Positions 1-8,742 of a stretch of 64,000 bases of DNA are shown one piece after another. The stretch is taken from positions 1-64,000 of the forward strand of contig NZ_JARVRH010000023.1 of the NCBI RefSeq assembly GCF_030209755.1, in the 5' to 3' direction. Numbering within the stretch: position 1 is the first letter of the stretch; every line of letters starts with the position of its first letter. Origin of the DNA: Arthrobacter sp. efr-133-TYG-118. GTDB taxonomy: Bacteria; Actinomycetota; Actinomycetes; Actinomycetales; Micrococcaceae. Position numbers and translations under genes: made by a program. Below the pieces are notes generated by a model that worked only from the letters and a program-made list of their open reading frames with translations, was not told where the DNA came from and made no database searches.

Positions 1-1286
1 GCGATCGTCCGAGCCGTGAGGGCGATCGTGACCGCAAACCTTTTGGCGATCGTGACCGTAAGCCGTTCGGCGACCGTCCGCGTCGTGATGGGGATGCGCG
101 CCCGAGCTTCGGCGATCGTGACCGTAAGCCGTTCGGCGACCGTCCGCGCCGCGAAGGCGACGGAGAGCGCCGTAGCTTCGGTGACCGCCCCGAGCGCGGT
201 CCCCGTAAATTCGATGGCCCACGCACCGAGGGACGTAGCTTCGGCGGCGGATCCTGGGAAGATCGTCCCGCGCGGGTTCCGAACGCCGCGGATCTGCGTA
301 GCGCCAACCGCCCGGACCGCGAGCGTTCCCCGGAGATCGACGACGATGTTACGGGCCAGGAGCTCGACCGGGTCACGAAGCACCAGATCAAGACCCTTGA
401 AGGGACCAATGCCGATTGGGTCGCCAAGCACCTGGTGATGGCGGGCCGCCTCATCGATATCGACCCTGAGCTGTCCTTCCAGCACGCCTTGGCTGCCAGC
501 CGCCGTGGTGGACGTTTGGCAGCTGTCCGCGAAGCCGTGGGCCTGACCGCCTACGCTGCAGGTCACTATGGCGAGGCGCTTCGCGAATTCCGCACCTACC
601 GCCGGATCAGCGGCTCCAACGTCCATTTGCCCCTCATGGCTGACTGCGAACGAGGTCTGGGGCGGCCGGACCGTGCACTGGACGTCGTCCGTTCTCCCGA
701 AGCACAGGACCTCGACGCGCCCGGCAAGGTTGAGCTGGCAATCGTGGCCTCGGGAGCCAGGACCGACCTTGGTCAGTCGGACGCGGCAGTGGCCGAGCTG
801 GAGATCATCCAGCTCGACATCAACCGCGCCTTCTCCTACAGCCCGCGCCTGTTCCGTGCCTACGCAGACGCCCTGACGGCAGTGGGACGCACGGAAGAAG
901 CCGGCAAGTGGCAGCGCCAGGCAGTCGTGGCTGAAAATGCCCTCGGCGTTGGAGACTTCGAGGACCCGGACATCATCGACCTCGGCGAGGACGATGAAAA
1001 CGAAGCTCGCAAGCCTCGTTTCCGGAACATCGAGGAGAACGCGGAGCGGACCGAGGCGGACACGTCACAAAATGCGCCCGCAAGCGCGGAGACGGTCATC
1101 GGCTCTGAAGCCACCGAGCAGGACGACGTGGAACTTGACGACGTCGAGTCTGACTACTTTGAGTCAGACGACGCCGAGTCGGACCGCGATTCCGTCGAGG
1201 ACACCGAGGACACCGAGGAAGACGAAGAAGACGAGGAAGACGGAGAAGAGGCTTCCGAGGGCGGCGAAGAGACCAAGAATGACTGA
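1..1286 (+). CDS. Repeat-rich, charge-segregated TPR-like protein (3' part only)
   Basis: The reading frame enters from the left edge (first full codon at position 3), so the start is outside the window; about 427 residues are visible. Roughly the first 75 are low complexity with repeated DRDRKPFGDRPRR-type units, followed by a linker. The middle (about residues 125-310) is helical and Ala/Leu-rich, like the tetratricopeptide-type actinobacterial protein represented by Mycobacterium Rv1691. The last 70 or so residues are strongly acidic (runs of Asp and Glu). The stop overlaps the next gene by 8 bases, so the two are probably co-transcribed. Function is unknown. The basic repeats followed by a TPR-like core suggest RNA or ribosome contact, which is inference only. 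The family placement rests on order before HAD-tlyA-nadK-recN. Confidence 0.85.
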   Translation, partial: DRPSREGDRDRKPFGDRDRKPFGDRPRRDGDARPSFGDRDRKPFGDRPRREGDGERRSFGDRPERGPRKFDGPRTEGRSFGGGSWEDRPARVPNAADLRSANRPDRERSPEIDDDVTGQELDRVTKHQIKTLEGTNADWVAKHLVMAGRLIDIDPELSFQHALAASRRGGRLAAVREAVGLTAYAAGHYGEALREFRTYRRISGSNVHLPLMADCERGLGRPDRALDVVRSPEAQDLDAPGKVELAIVASGARTDLGQSDAAVAELEIIQLDINRAFSYSPRLFRAYADALTAVGRTEEAGKWQRQAVVAENALGVGDFEDPDIIDLGEDDENEARKPRFRNIEENAERTEADTSQNAPASAETVIGSEATEQDDVELDDVESDYFESDDAESDRDSVEDTEDTEEDEEDEEDGEEASEGGEETKND

Positions 1287-2268
1287 GGCCTCACTGGTTT
1301 CGCGTTTCGACGCCGTTCTATCCGATCTGGACGGAGTTGTCTACGCAGGTCCGCGCGCCATTCCCGGCGCTGTGGAGTCCCTGCAGCGGCTTGAATCGGT
1401 CGGGGTGCGGCTGGGCTATGTAACCAACAACGCCTCGCGTACCCCGGCACAGGTGGCGGCGCATCTTCGTGAACTTGGCGCGCCGGCTGAGGACAACCAA
1501 GTGGTCAGTTCTTCGCAGGCCGCCGGGGATCTTCTGGCTGGACTCCTGGCTCCGGGTTCGCGGGTAATGATTACCGGCAGTCCGGCGCTGGCCCACGAAA
1601 TCGAACTCGTGGGCCTCACGCCTGTCCACAGCGCCAAAGAGAACCCTGTGGCTGTGGTCCAGGGCTTCAACCCGGAAATCGCGTGGAAGGATCTGGCCGA
1701 GGCGTCCTACGTTGTTGCCGCAGGCGCCCTCTGGGTGGCTACCAATACGGACATGTCCATTCCCCAGGCCCGCGGGATTGCTCCCGGAAACGGCACCCTC
1801 GTGGCCGCCGTCGCGTCTGCCACAGGCAAACAGCCGCGGGTCGCTGGCAAGCCGGAGGCCCCGCTGTTCCACTCGGCGGCACGGAGGCTGAAGTCCGAGC
1901 GCCCGATCGTTGTCGGAGACCGCCTGGACACCGACATCCTTGGCGGCAACCGTGCGGGCTTCGCGACGGCGGCCGTGCTCACGGGCGTCGACACTCCCGC
2001 GTCAATCCTGGCTGCACGCAGCTCGGAGCGCCCCGGCTACTTGCTGGCTGATCTCACGGAACTGTACGAGCCGTACCCCGAGATCGTCGAGGAGGACAGC
2101 ACGTTCCGCTGCGGAAAGGCAACTGCCGAAGTCCAAGATGGCCTCATCACCGTCTCCGGGTCCGAGAAGGATCTGGACGCCTGGCGTGCTGCGTGCGCAG
2201 CATGGTGGGCCGCCAATCCCGACGCGGCAGAGGCTACATCACCGCGGCTCGAGTGGCTGGAAAACTAG
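1279..2268 (+). CDS. HAD-superfamily IIA hydrolase (NagD-like phosphatase)
   Basis: A 329-residue cytosolic phosphatase. The N-terminal catalytic motif DLDGVVYAG (Asp16 nucleophile, Asp18 acid/base) and the C-terminal VGDRLDTDI motif near residue 212 define a HAD hydrolase with the C2a cap of the NagD/PGP family, whose members dephosphorylate sugar or glycerol phosphates. The last 70 residues go beyond the HAD fold and are of unknown role. The ATG at 1279 overlaps the end of the upstream gene by 8 bases; earlier in-frame ATGs lie inside that gene. Same position as Rv1692 of Mycobacterium. Substrate cannot be read from the sequence. Confidence 0.93.
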   Translation: MTEASLVSRFDAVLSDLDGVVYAGPRAIPGAVESLQRLESVGVRLGYVTNNASRTPAQVAAHLRELGAPAEDNQVVSSSQAAGDLLAGLLAPGSRVMITGSPALAHEIELVGLTPVHSAKENPVAVVQGFNPEIAWKDLAEASYVVAAGALWVATNTDMSIPQARGIAPGNGTLVAAVASATGKQPRVAGKPEAPLFHSAARRLKSERPIVVGDRLDTDILGGNRAGFATAAVLTGVDTPASILAARSSERPGYLLADLTELYEPYPEIVEEDSTFRCGKATAEVQDGLITVSGSEKDLDAWRAACAAWWAANPDAAEATSPRLEWLEN

Positions 2269-2277
2269 ACTGGACCA

Positions 2278-2502
2278 ATGAGCGAGTTGAACGATCACCC
2301 GGAGAGTGCCGTCGACCTGCACGGCGTCGAACCGCACGATGCCCCGTGGCCGGACGACACGGCCGCTACAGGTGACGCCGCCGTGGATTCCGTCTTGGAG
2401 CGACTGGCGGGTATCTCCTCTGTGCCGGTGTTCGAGCACAGCGGTATCTACGCCGAGATCCACGACTCCCTGATGGCGTCCCTCGACGACGAAGAACGCT
2501 GA
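2278..2502 (+). CDS. Small acidic hypothetical protein (74 aa)
   Basis: A 74-residue Asp/Glu-rich protein starting MSELNDHPES, with no recognisable domain, membrane segment or cysteines. It lies 9 bases after the HAD gene and 2 bases before tlyA, so it is part of the same transcript. Mycobacteria have a small unnamed gene in the same place (Rv1693), which supports a real gene. Function unknown. Confidence 0.75.
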   Translation: MSELNDHPESAVDLHGVEPHDAPWPDDTAATGDAAVDSVLERLAGISSVPVFEHSGIYAEIHDSLMASLDDEER

Positions 2503-2504
2503 GC

Positions 2505-3317
2505 ATGGCAAGACTCGACCAGGAACTCGTCAGCCGTGGATTGGCGAGATCGCGGACCCATGCCGCGAAACTCATTGCGGACGGAAAAGTCAGTTCCGGG
2601 GGAACCGTTCTCGCCAAGGCAGCGCAACAAGTCTCCGAAGAGACGGAAATTGATGTTCAAGCCCACGCCGAGGACGTCTACGCCAGCCGCGCCGGACACA
2701 AACTTGCCGGGGCGCTGGCGGCTTTCCCTTCCGTTGTCGTGGAAGGGAATCGGTGCCTCGACGCCGGAGCCTCCACCGGTGGCTTTACTGACGTGCTGCT
2801 CCGCCACGGTGCCGCGCGGGTGGTGGCGGTCGACGTCGGGCATGACCAGTTGGTGCCGTCCCTGCGGAACGATCCCCGCGTCGCAGTCCATGAGGGACTC
2901 AACGTCCGCTACATGACGCCCGGGCAAATCGGTGGGCCGGCCGCGCTCACTGTGGCAGACCTGTCCTTCATTTCCCTCACCCTTGTTCTGCATCCGCTCG
3001 CGGCGTGCACCGAACCCGGGGGAGACCTGGTGCTCATGGTGAAGCCGCAGTTCGAGGTCGGCAAGGAACGGCTGAGCCGCACCGGCGTGGTCACCTCCGA
3101 TCATGAACGGCGGCGCGCGGTGGCCCAAGTCGCCAAAGCGGCCGTGGATGCAGGGCTTGAACTCTGCGGCCTGGCACCCAGTCCCTTGCCGGGCCAGGAC
3201 GGAAATGTGGAGTACTTCCTGTGGATGAAACGCAGGATGCAGTCGGACTTGCCTAAGATCGAAGAGCGGGACGAGGAAGTTGCTGCACTGATGGAACGAA
3301 TCTGGACCACCCACTAG
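2505..3317 (+). CDS. tlyA: TlyA-family rRNA 2'-O-methyltransferase
   Basis: A 270-residue protein with an N-terminal S4 RNA-binding domain (about residues 1-60, MARLDQELVSRGLARS) and an FtsJ/RrmJ-type SAM methyltransferase domain with motif I LDAGASTGGFTDVLL at about residue 85. TlyA enzymes methylate the 2'-hydroxyl of cytidines in 16S and 23S rRNA, and their loss gives capreomycin resistance in mycobacteria. Lysines in AGHKLAG and VKPQFEVGKE fit the catalytic K-D-K-E set of the family. The ATG is 2 bases after the previous stop, and the order tlyA-nadK-recN is classic for actinobacteria. Confidence 0.96.
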   Translation: MARLDQELVSRGLARSRTHAAKLIADGKVSSGGTVLAKAAQQVSEETEIDVQAHAEDVYASRAGHKLAGALAAFPSVVVEGNRCLDAGASTGGFTDVLLRHGAARVVAVDVGHDQLVPSLRNDPRVAVHEGLNVRYMTPGQIGGPAALTVADLSFISLTLVLHPLAACTEPGGDLVLMVKPQFEVGKERLSRTGVVTSDHERRRAVAQVAKAAVDAGLELCGLAPSPLPGQDGNVEYFLWMKRRMQSDLPKIEERDEEVAALMERIWTTH

Positions 3318-3330
3318 AAAGCAGAACACC

Positions 3331-4353
3331 ATGAGCAGGCGCGTTTTGGTCCTTGCCCACACAGGGCGTGAGGACTCCCTTCGCGCGGCCTGGGATGCCT
3401 GCGGGCAGCTCCACCACTCCGGCCTGATCCCCGTGATGCAGAAGTCCGAACTGGACGACATCGAACGGTTCTTTGGTGTGGTGGACAAGCCGATCGAGAT
3501 ACTGCATGAGGATGTCCGATTGGAGGACGTCGAACTCGTCATGGTTCTTGGCGGCGACGGCACTATCCTGCGCGCGGCCGAGCTGGTCCGCAACGTCGAT
3601 GTTCCCCTGCTGGGCGTCAACCTCGGGCATGTCGGTTTCCTTGCCGAGAGCGAGCGGGCCGATCTTGCCCAGACCGTCGAGTGGATTGCCAGCCGTGAAT
3701 ACACGGTGGAAGAGCGCATGACGATCGATGTCCAAGTGTGGGTCCGTGGCCAGAAGATCTGGCATACCTGGGCCCTGAACGAAGCCGCGATTGAAAAGGC
3801 CGACCGGGAGCGCATGATCGAAGTGGTGACGGAAGTGGATGAACGTCCGCTGACGTCGTTCGGCTGTGATGGAGTGGTGCTTGCTACCCCTACGGGCTCC
3901 ACGGCCTATGCCTTCTCATCCGGCGGCCCGGTGGTGTGGCCCGAGGTGGAGGCCCTGGTGATTGTCCCCATCAGCGCCCATGCCCTCTTCGCCAAACCCC
4001 TCGTGGTTTCGCCGCGGTCCAGGCTGGCCGTGGAGATCCTCAGCCGGACCGACGCCCAAGGCGTGCTTTGGTGCGATGGCCGTCGTTCCGTAGACCTGCC
4101 GCCCGGCGCCCGGATCGAAGTAACCCGGTCCACCCGGCCGGTGCGGCTTGCCCGTACCCACCAGACGCCGTTTTCAGCGCGGCTCGTCCGGAAGTTTGAG
4201 CTCCCCATCCACGGCTGGCGGGGTCCGGCGCCCCGTTCGGCTGACATCCACACCGGTCCGACCCCCGTTATCAGGACCTTCAAGCCCAGCCCTTTGCCGA
4301 CACCCCAGGACGTGCGGACAGGCAGAGCGGCCGACCCCACAAAGGAGATGTAA
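3331..4353 (+). CDS. nadK: NAD kinase
   Basis: Phosphorylates NAD to NADP in the cytosol. The 340-residue protein has the diagnostic GGDGT motif (Gly74-Thr78, with Asp76 the expected catalytic residue) and the downstream NE/D and TPTGSTAYAFSSGG motifs of the PpnK family. The last 40 residues or so (after residue 300) are Pro/Arg-rich and longer than in short NAD kinases. The ATG is 13 bases after tlyA. An in-frame purine-rich site AAAGGAGATG near its stop serves the next gene, recN. Confidence 0.96.
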   Translation: MSRRVLVLAHTGREDSLRAAWDACGQLHHSGLIPVMQKSELDDIERFFGVVDKPIEILHEDVRLEDVELVMVLGGDGTILRAAELVRNVDVPLLGVNLGHVGFLAESERADLAQTVEWIASREYTVEERMTIDVQVWVRGQKIWHTWALNEAAIEKADRERMIEVVTEVDERPLTSFGCDGVVLATPTGSTAYAFSSGGPVVWPEVEALVIVPISAHALFAKPLVVSPRSRLAVEILSRTDAQGVLWCDGRRSVDLPPGARIEVTRSTRPVRLARTHQTPFSARLVRKFELPIHGWRGPAPRSADIHTGPTPVIRTFKPSPLPTPQDVRTGRAADPTKEM

Positions 4354-4357
4354 ACCC

Positions 4358-6097
4358 ATGATCGAGGAACTCCGGATCCGTGATCTCGGCGTCATCACCG
4401 ACGCCACGTTGCCGTTGGGGCCCGGCCTGAGCGTCGTCACGGGCGAAACCGGCGCCGGCAAGACCATGGTGGTCACCGCCGTCGGCCTCCTTCTGGGAGC
4501 GCGGTCCGACGCCGGTGCGGTACGCTCCGGTGCCAAGTCGGCCTCTGCTGAGGCCCGGCTCTTGCTTGATCCGGGGCACGCCGCCGTGGAACGGGCTGTG
4601 GAGGCCGGCGGCGACGCGGAAGAGTACGACGGCGGCACCCAGCTCCTGCTGGCCCGCACCGTGGGCGCAGACGGCCGCAGCCGTGCTTTCGTCGGCGGCC
4701 GGGCGGCGCCTGTGGGCGTGCTGGCGGAACTTGGCGAGAGCCTGGTGGTAGTACATGGCCAGTCGGACCAGATACGGCTCAAAGGTGCCGTGGCGCAGCG
4801 GCACGCACTGGACCGCTTCGCCGGGGCCGACCTCGCCGCGACGCTCACGGAATACCAAGAGCTCCACAGTCATTGGAAGTCCAGCCAGGCGGAGCTCGAT
4901 TCCCTCCGCGGCGAGGCCCGGGAAAGGCTGCGCGAGGCGGAATCGCTCGAGGTCGCACTCCAGGAAATCGACGACGTCGATCCCCAGCCGGGCGAGGACG
5001 AATCCCTCAAAGCCGAAGCCGTGAAGCTGGCCAACGTGGAAGAGCTACGCATCGCCGCAGCGGCAGCGCATGAAGCACTGATTTCGGAGGAATTCGGCGA
5101 AACAGCCGATGCCACGACGCTGATTGACTCGGCCAAACGGGCGCTGGACCAGGTTTCGGAACATGACGAAGCGTTGGCGGGAGCCGCCGCACGTCTCGCC
5201 GAAATCGGCTTCCTCATCAACGACATCGCGGGGGAGCTGTCCAGCTACCAAGCCTCCCTGGACTCCGAGGGGCCCGAACGGCTTTCGGAGATCGAGGAGC
5301 GGCGCGCAGCACTGGCCAAACTCATCCGGAAGTACGCTCCGAGCATCGATGAGGTCTTGGAATGGGCAGCAGCGTCGAGGACCCGGCTGGACGAACTGCA
5401 GGATGACTCAAGCCGGATCGAAGCCCTTGACGCCGAAGTAACTGCCGCGGAATCAACATTGCGAAAGCAAGCCGCGCGCATCTCGAAGTCGCGATCGAAG
5501 GCGGCCAAAGAACTCTCCGCGCGCGTGAGTGCGGAACTTACCGCTCTTGCCATGGCCGATGCGACCCTGGTGATCGAGGTGGACAGCCAAGGACAGTTGG
5601 GGCCGCACGGCGTCGACGACATTTCCTTCCTCCTGCAACCGCACTCAGGTGCCCCCGCCCGCCCGCTCGGCAAGGGCGCGTCCGGTGGTGAGTTGTCCCG
5701 TGTCATGCTCGCCATCGAAGTGGTCCTCGCCGCCGTTGATCCGGTGCCCACCTTCGTCTTTGACGAGGTGGATGCCGGAGTGGGCGGGCGTGCCGCCGTC
5801 GAGATCGGACGCCGGCTTGCCATGCTGGCCCGCCACGTCCAGGTGCTGGTGGTAACCCATCTGCCGCAGGTGGCCGCCTTCGCCGACCAACACATTCGGG
5901 TCACCAAGACCTCGGTCAGGGGAAGCGACGGCAAGACCGCCACGGGCTTCACGTCCAGCGACGTCCAGCTCCTTGATGACGAGGAACGCGTGAAGGAGCT
6001 TGCCAGGATGCTGGCAGGACAGGAAGACTCGGAGTCTGCGCGGGCTCATGCCCAGGAGTTGCTGGACGACGCGAAGCTCCTGCCCCAGCAGGCGTAG
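4358..6097 (+). CDS. recN: DNA repair ATPase RecN
   Basis: A 579-residue SMC-like ATPase of double-strand-break repair. Walker A GETGAGKT is at residues 29-36, a long Ala/Glu-rich coiled-coil region fills the middle, the ABC signature GASGGELSRVML is near 437, and Walker B TFVFDEVDAGVGG is near 465. The ATG at 4358 was preferred over upstream in-frame starts because AAGGAG lies just before it and earlier starts would run far back into nadK. The gap to nadK is 4 bases. I looked for a GAAC-N4-GTTC SOS box in front and saw none, so damage control, if any, would act at the head of the operon. Confidence 0.96.
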   Translation: MIEELRIRDLGVITDATLPLGPGLSVVTGETGAGKTMVVTAVGLLLGARSDAGAVRSGAKSASAEARLLLDPGHAAVERAVEAGGDAEEYDGGTQLLLARTVGADGRSRAFVGGRAAPVGVLAELGESLVVVHGQSDQIRLKGAVAQRHALDRFAGADLAATLTEYQELHSHWKSSQAELDSLRGEARERLREAESLEVALQEIDDVDPQPGEDESLKAEAVKLANVEELRIAAAAAHEALISEEFGETADATTLIDSAKRALDQVSEHDEALAGAAARLAEIGFLINDIAGELSSYQASLDSEGPERLSEIEERRAALAKLIRKYAPSIDEVLEWAAASRTRLDELQDDSSRIEALDAEVTAAESTLRKQAARISKSRSKAAKELSARVSAELTALAMADATLVIEVDSQGQLGPHGVDDISFLLQPHSGAPARPLGKGASGGELSRVMLAIEVVLAAVDPVPTFVFDEVDAGVGGRAAVEIGRRLAMLARHVQVLVVTHLPQVAAFADQHIRVTKTSVRGSDGKTATGFTSSDVQLLDDEERVKELARMLAGQEDSESARAHAQELLDDAKLLPQQA

Positions 6098-6307
6098 CCG
6101 GCCGGCTGGGGTCTGGGACATCGGTCACATGAACGCATTCGCCGGGCCGGGGGCACGCATCTGCGGTACCTTTCCCACGCTGCGGATTCCCGGCCGGCTG
6201 AGCTGTTTTCCCCGGTCGGGTGGACTTTACTCTTGATCCTTGCCCCACGGCAGGGGACTATTGAGCATTTGGGAAAACGGCTAGCGGATCCTTTGGAGGC
6301 GCAATTG

Positions 6308-8050
6308 ATGATAGGCTCGAATTCCGTGGTGCAGCGATCAAATTCCCGTATAAATTCCCGGTTCCCGGGCTCGTCCAAGACGACCAAACACATCTTTGTC
6401 ACTGGCGGTGTGGCGTCCTCGCTCGGTAAGGGACTGACGGCTTCGAGCCTCGGCCACTTGCTGCGGGCACGCGGTTTGTCTGTAACTATGCAGAAGCTCG
6501 ATCCCTATCTCAACGTGGATCCGGGCACGATGAACCCCTTCCAACACGGCGAAGTCTTCGTCACTGACGACGGCGCCGAAACCGACCTCGACATCGGACA
6601 CTACGAGCGCTTCCTCGACGAAAACCTTGAGGGTTCGGCCAACGTGACAACCGGCCAGATCTACTCGACAGTCATCGCCAAGGAACGGCGTGGTGAGTAC
6701 CTCGGCGACACCGTCCAGGTCATCCCGCACATCACGGATGAGATCAAGCGCCGCATGCGCCTCCCCGCTGAGGGCAAGAACGCTCCTGATGTCATCATCA
6801 CCGAAATCGGCGGCACCGTTGGCGACATCGAGTCGCAGCCTTTCCTCGAGTCCGCACGCCAGGTCCGCCAGGACATCGGCCGGAACAACGTCTTTTTCCT
6901 CCACGTCTCCTTGGTGCCGTACATCGGCCCCTCGCAGGAACTGAAGACCAAGCCAACGCAGCACTCCGTTGCCGCGCTGCGCTCCATCGGCATCCAGCCG
7001 GAGGCGATCGTGATCCGCTCGGACCGCGAAGTGCCGGACGCCATGCGCGAAAAGATCGGCCGCATGTGCGACGTCGATATTGACGCCGTGGTCAACGCCG
7101 CCGATGCCCCCAGCATCTACGACATCCCCAAGACGCTGCACTCCCAGGGTCTTGACTCCTATATCGTCCGTGCTTTGGACCTTCCGTTCAAGGACGTCGA
7201 CTGGACCAGCTGGGACAAGCTCCTCGAAGCTGTCCACAACCCCAAGCACCAGGTTGAAGTTGCCCTCGTGGGCAAGTACATCGACCTTCCGGACGCTTAC
7301 CTGTCCGTGACCGAGGCCTTGCGTGCCGGCGGTTTCGCGAACGAAACCAAGGTCAAGATCCGCTGGGTCCCGTCCGACGAATGCGAAACCCTCGAAGGCG
7401 CCACCAAGTCCTTGGCCGGCGTCGATGCCATTTGCGTTCCCGGCGGCTTTGGTATCCGTGGACTGGAGGGCAAGCTCGGCGCGCTCAAGTTTGCCCGCGA
7501 GACGAAGCTTCCGGTGCTGGGCCTTTGCCTCGGACTTCAGTGCATGGTCATCGAATACGCCCGCAATGTGGTCGGCCTCGAGGGTGCGTCCTCCAGCGAG
7601 TTCGAGCCCGACTCCAAGTACCCGGTCATCGCCACCATGGAAGAACAGCTCGACATCGTGGACGGCAAGGGCGACCTTGGCGGCACGATGCGCCTGGGCC
7701 TGTACGAAGCCAAGCTGGATGAAGGCTCCGTGGTTGCAGAGACCTATGGCACAACGACCGTTAGCGAGCGTCACCGGCACCGCTACGAGGTCAACAACAA
7801 GTACCGCGAGCAGATCGCCGCCGAGGGACTCGTGTTCTCCGGAACGTCTCCCGATGGCAAGCTGGTTGAGTTCGTGGAACTGCCGCGCGAAGTACACCCG
7901 TACTACGTGGCGACGCAGGCCCACCCCGAGCTCAGCTCCCGCCCCACGCGCCCCCACCCGCTGTTTGCCGGTCTCGTGAGGGCTGCGCTGGAACGTCAGT
8001 CAGGCGTGGATTCGGCAGCAAAGTCAGCCCGCAAGGTAGCTGCGAAGTAA
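6308..8050 (+). CDS. pyrG: CTP synthase
   Basis: Makes CTP from UTP, ATP and glutamine. The 580-residue protein has the synthase P-loop GGVASSLGKG at residues 33-42 and a C-terminal class I glutamine amidotransferase domain with nucleophile Cys407 in GLCLGLQC and a catalytic His-Glu pair in AHPELSSRP. The ATG at 6308 follows a good GGAGG site (about 6295). The protein has a 25-residue Ser/Arg/Asn-rich leader before the conserved KHIFVTGG core. The 210-base gap after recN contains no gene and probably a promoter. Confidence 0.97.
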   Translation: MIGSNSVVQRSNSRINSRFPGSSKTTKHIFVTGGVASSLGKGLTASSLGHLLRARGLSVTMQKLDPYLNVDPGTMNPFQHGEVFVTDDGAETDLDIGHYERFLDENLEGSANVTTGQIYSTVIAKERRGEYLGDTVQVIPHITDEIKRRMRLPAEGKNAPDVIITEIGGTVGDIESQPFLESARQVRQDIGRNNVFFLHVSLVPYIGPSQELKTKPTQHSVAALRSIGIQPEAIVIRSDREVPDAMREKIGRMCDVDIDAVVNAADAPSIYDIPKTLHSQGLDSYIVRALDLPFKDVDWTSWDKLLEAVHNPKHQVEVALVGKYIDLPDAYLSVTEALRAGGFANETKVKIRWVPSDECETLEGATKSLAGVDAICVPGGFGIRGLEGKLGALKFARETKLPVLGLCLGLQCMVIEYARNVVGLEGASSSEFEPDSKYPVIATMEEQLDIVDGKGDLGGTMRLGLYEAKLDEGSVVAETYGTTTVSERHRHRYEVNNKYREQIAAEGLVFSGTSPDGKLVEFVELPREVHPYYVATQAHPELSSRPTRPHPLFAGLVRAALERQSGVDSAAKSARKVAAK

Positions 8051-8077
8051 TCGCTCACACAAACGAAGGACGGCGCG

Positions 8078-8740
8078 ATGCCCGGTATTTCTGAAACCCC
8101 CAGCACTTTTCGGAAGGTTTCGGACATGCCGAGCCCGCGCCGTCTTTTGTCGTCCAACAAGGTCTATGAAGGCCGCATTTGGGACGTCGTCAGTGACGCC
8201 TTCGAACTGGGCGAAGACACCGGCACCTTGGTCCGCGACTACATCGACCATCCCGGCGCTGTAGCGGTGCTGCCGATGAACGTCGACGGCGAAATCCTGT
8301 TGCTCAAGCAATATCGCCACCCTGTGGGCATGGACCTGTGGGAGATTCCTGCCGGGCTTCTCGACGTGGCCGGCGAAGACTTCGTGGTTGGCGCGGCCAG
8401 GGAACTCGCGGAAGAGGCCGATCTTACGGCGGCCACGTGGAATGTCCTAGCGGACTTCTTCAATTCCCCTGGCTCCTCAAGCGAAGCGATTCGAATCTAT
8501 CTGGCGCGCGGATTGGGAAACGTTCCCGAGGCGGAACGGCACGTCCGCACAGATGAAGAGGCCGAAATCGAGCTGGTGTGGGTCACGCTCGACGAAGCTG
8601 TTTCAGCTGTGCTCGAAGGCCGCCTGCACAACCCGTCCGCCGTCGTCGGGATCCTCGCAGCCGCCGCCGCACGCGCCGATGGCTTCAGGAACCTGCGGCC
8701 GGGCAACGCTCCCTGGCCCGCCCACCCGAGCCAGCGCTGA
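8078..8740 (+). CDS. NUDIX hydrolase, ADP-ribose pyrophosphatase type
   Basis: A 220-residue protein with a NUDIX box around residues 90-115 (PAGLLDVAGE, then RELAEEADL with the metal-binding glutamates). The PAGLL...GE form and the length match ADP-ribose pyrophosphatases that cleave ADP-ribose to AMP and ribose 5-phosphate. It lies between pyrG and xerD, as does Rv1700 in Mycobacterium. A second Met (MPSPRR, residue 17) could be an alternative start. Substrate is inferred from family only. Confidence 0.92.
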   Translation: MPGISETPSTFRKVSDMPSPRRLLSSNKVYEGRIWDVVSDAFELGEDTGTLVRDYIDHPGAVAVLPMNVDGEILLLKQYRHPVGMDLWEIPAGLLDVAGEDFVVGAARELAEEADLTAATWNVLADFFNSPGSSSEAIRIYLARGLGNVPEAERHVRTDEEAEIELVWVTLDEAVSAVLEGRLHNPSAVVGILAAAAARADGFRNLRPGNAPWPAHPSQR

Positions 8741-8742
8741 CC

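Noticed and set aside
6338..7957. Open frame of 539 codons antisense to pyrG
   Set aside because: Shadow of CTP synthase with no recognisable domain.
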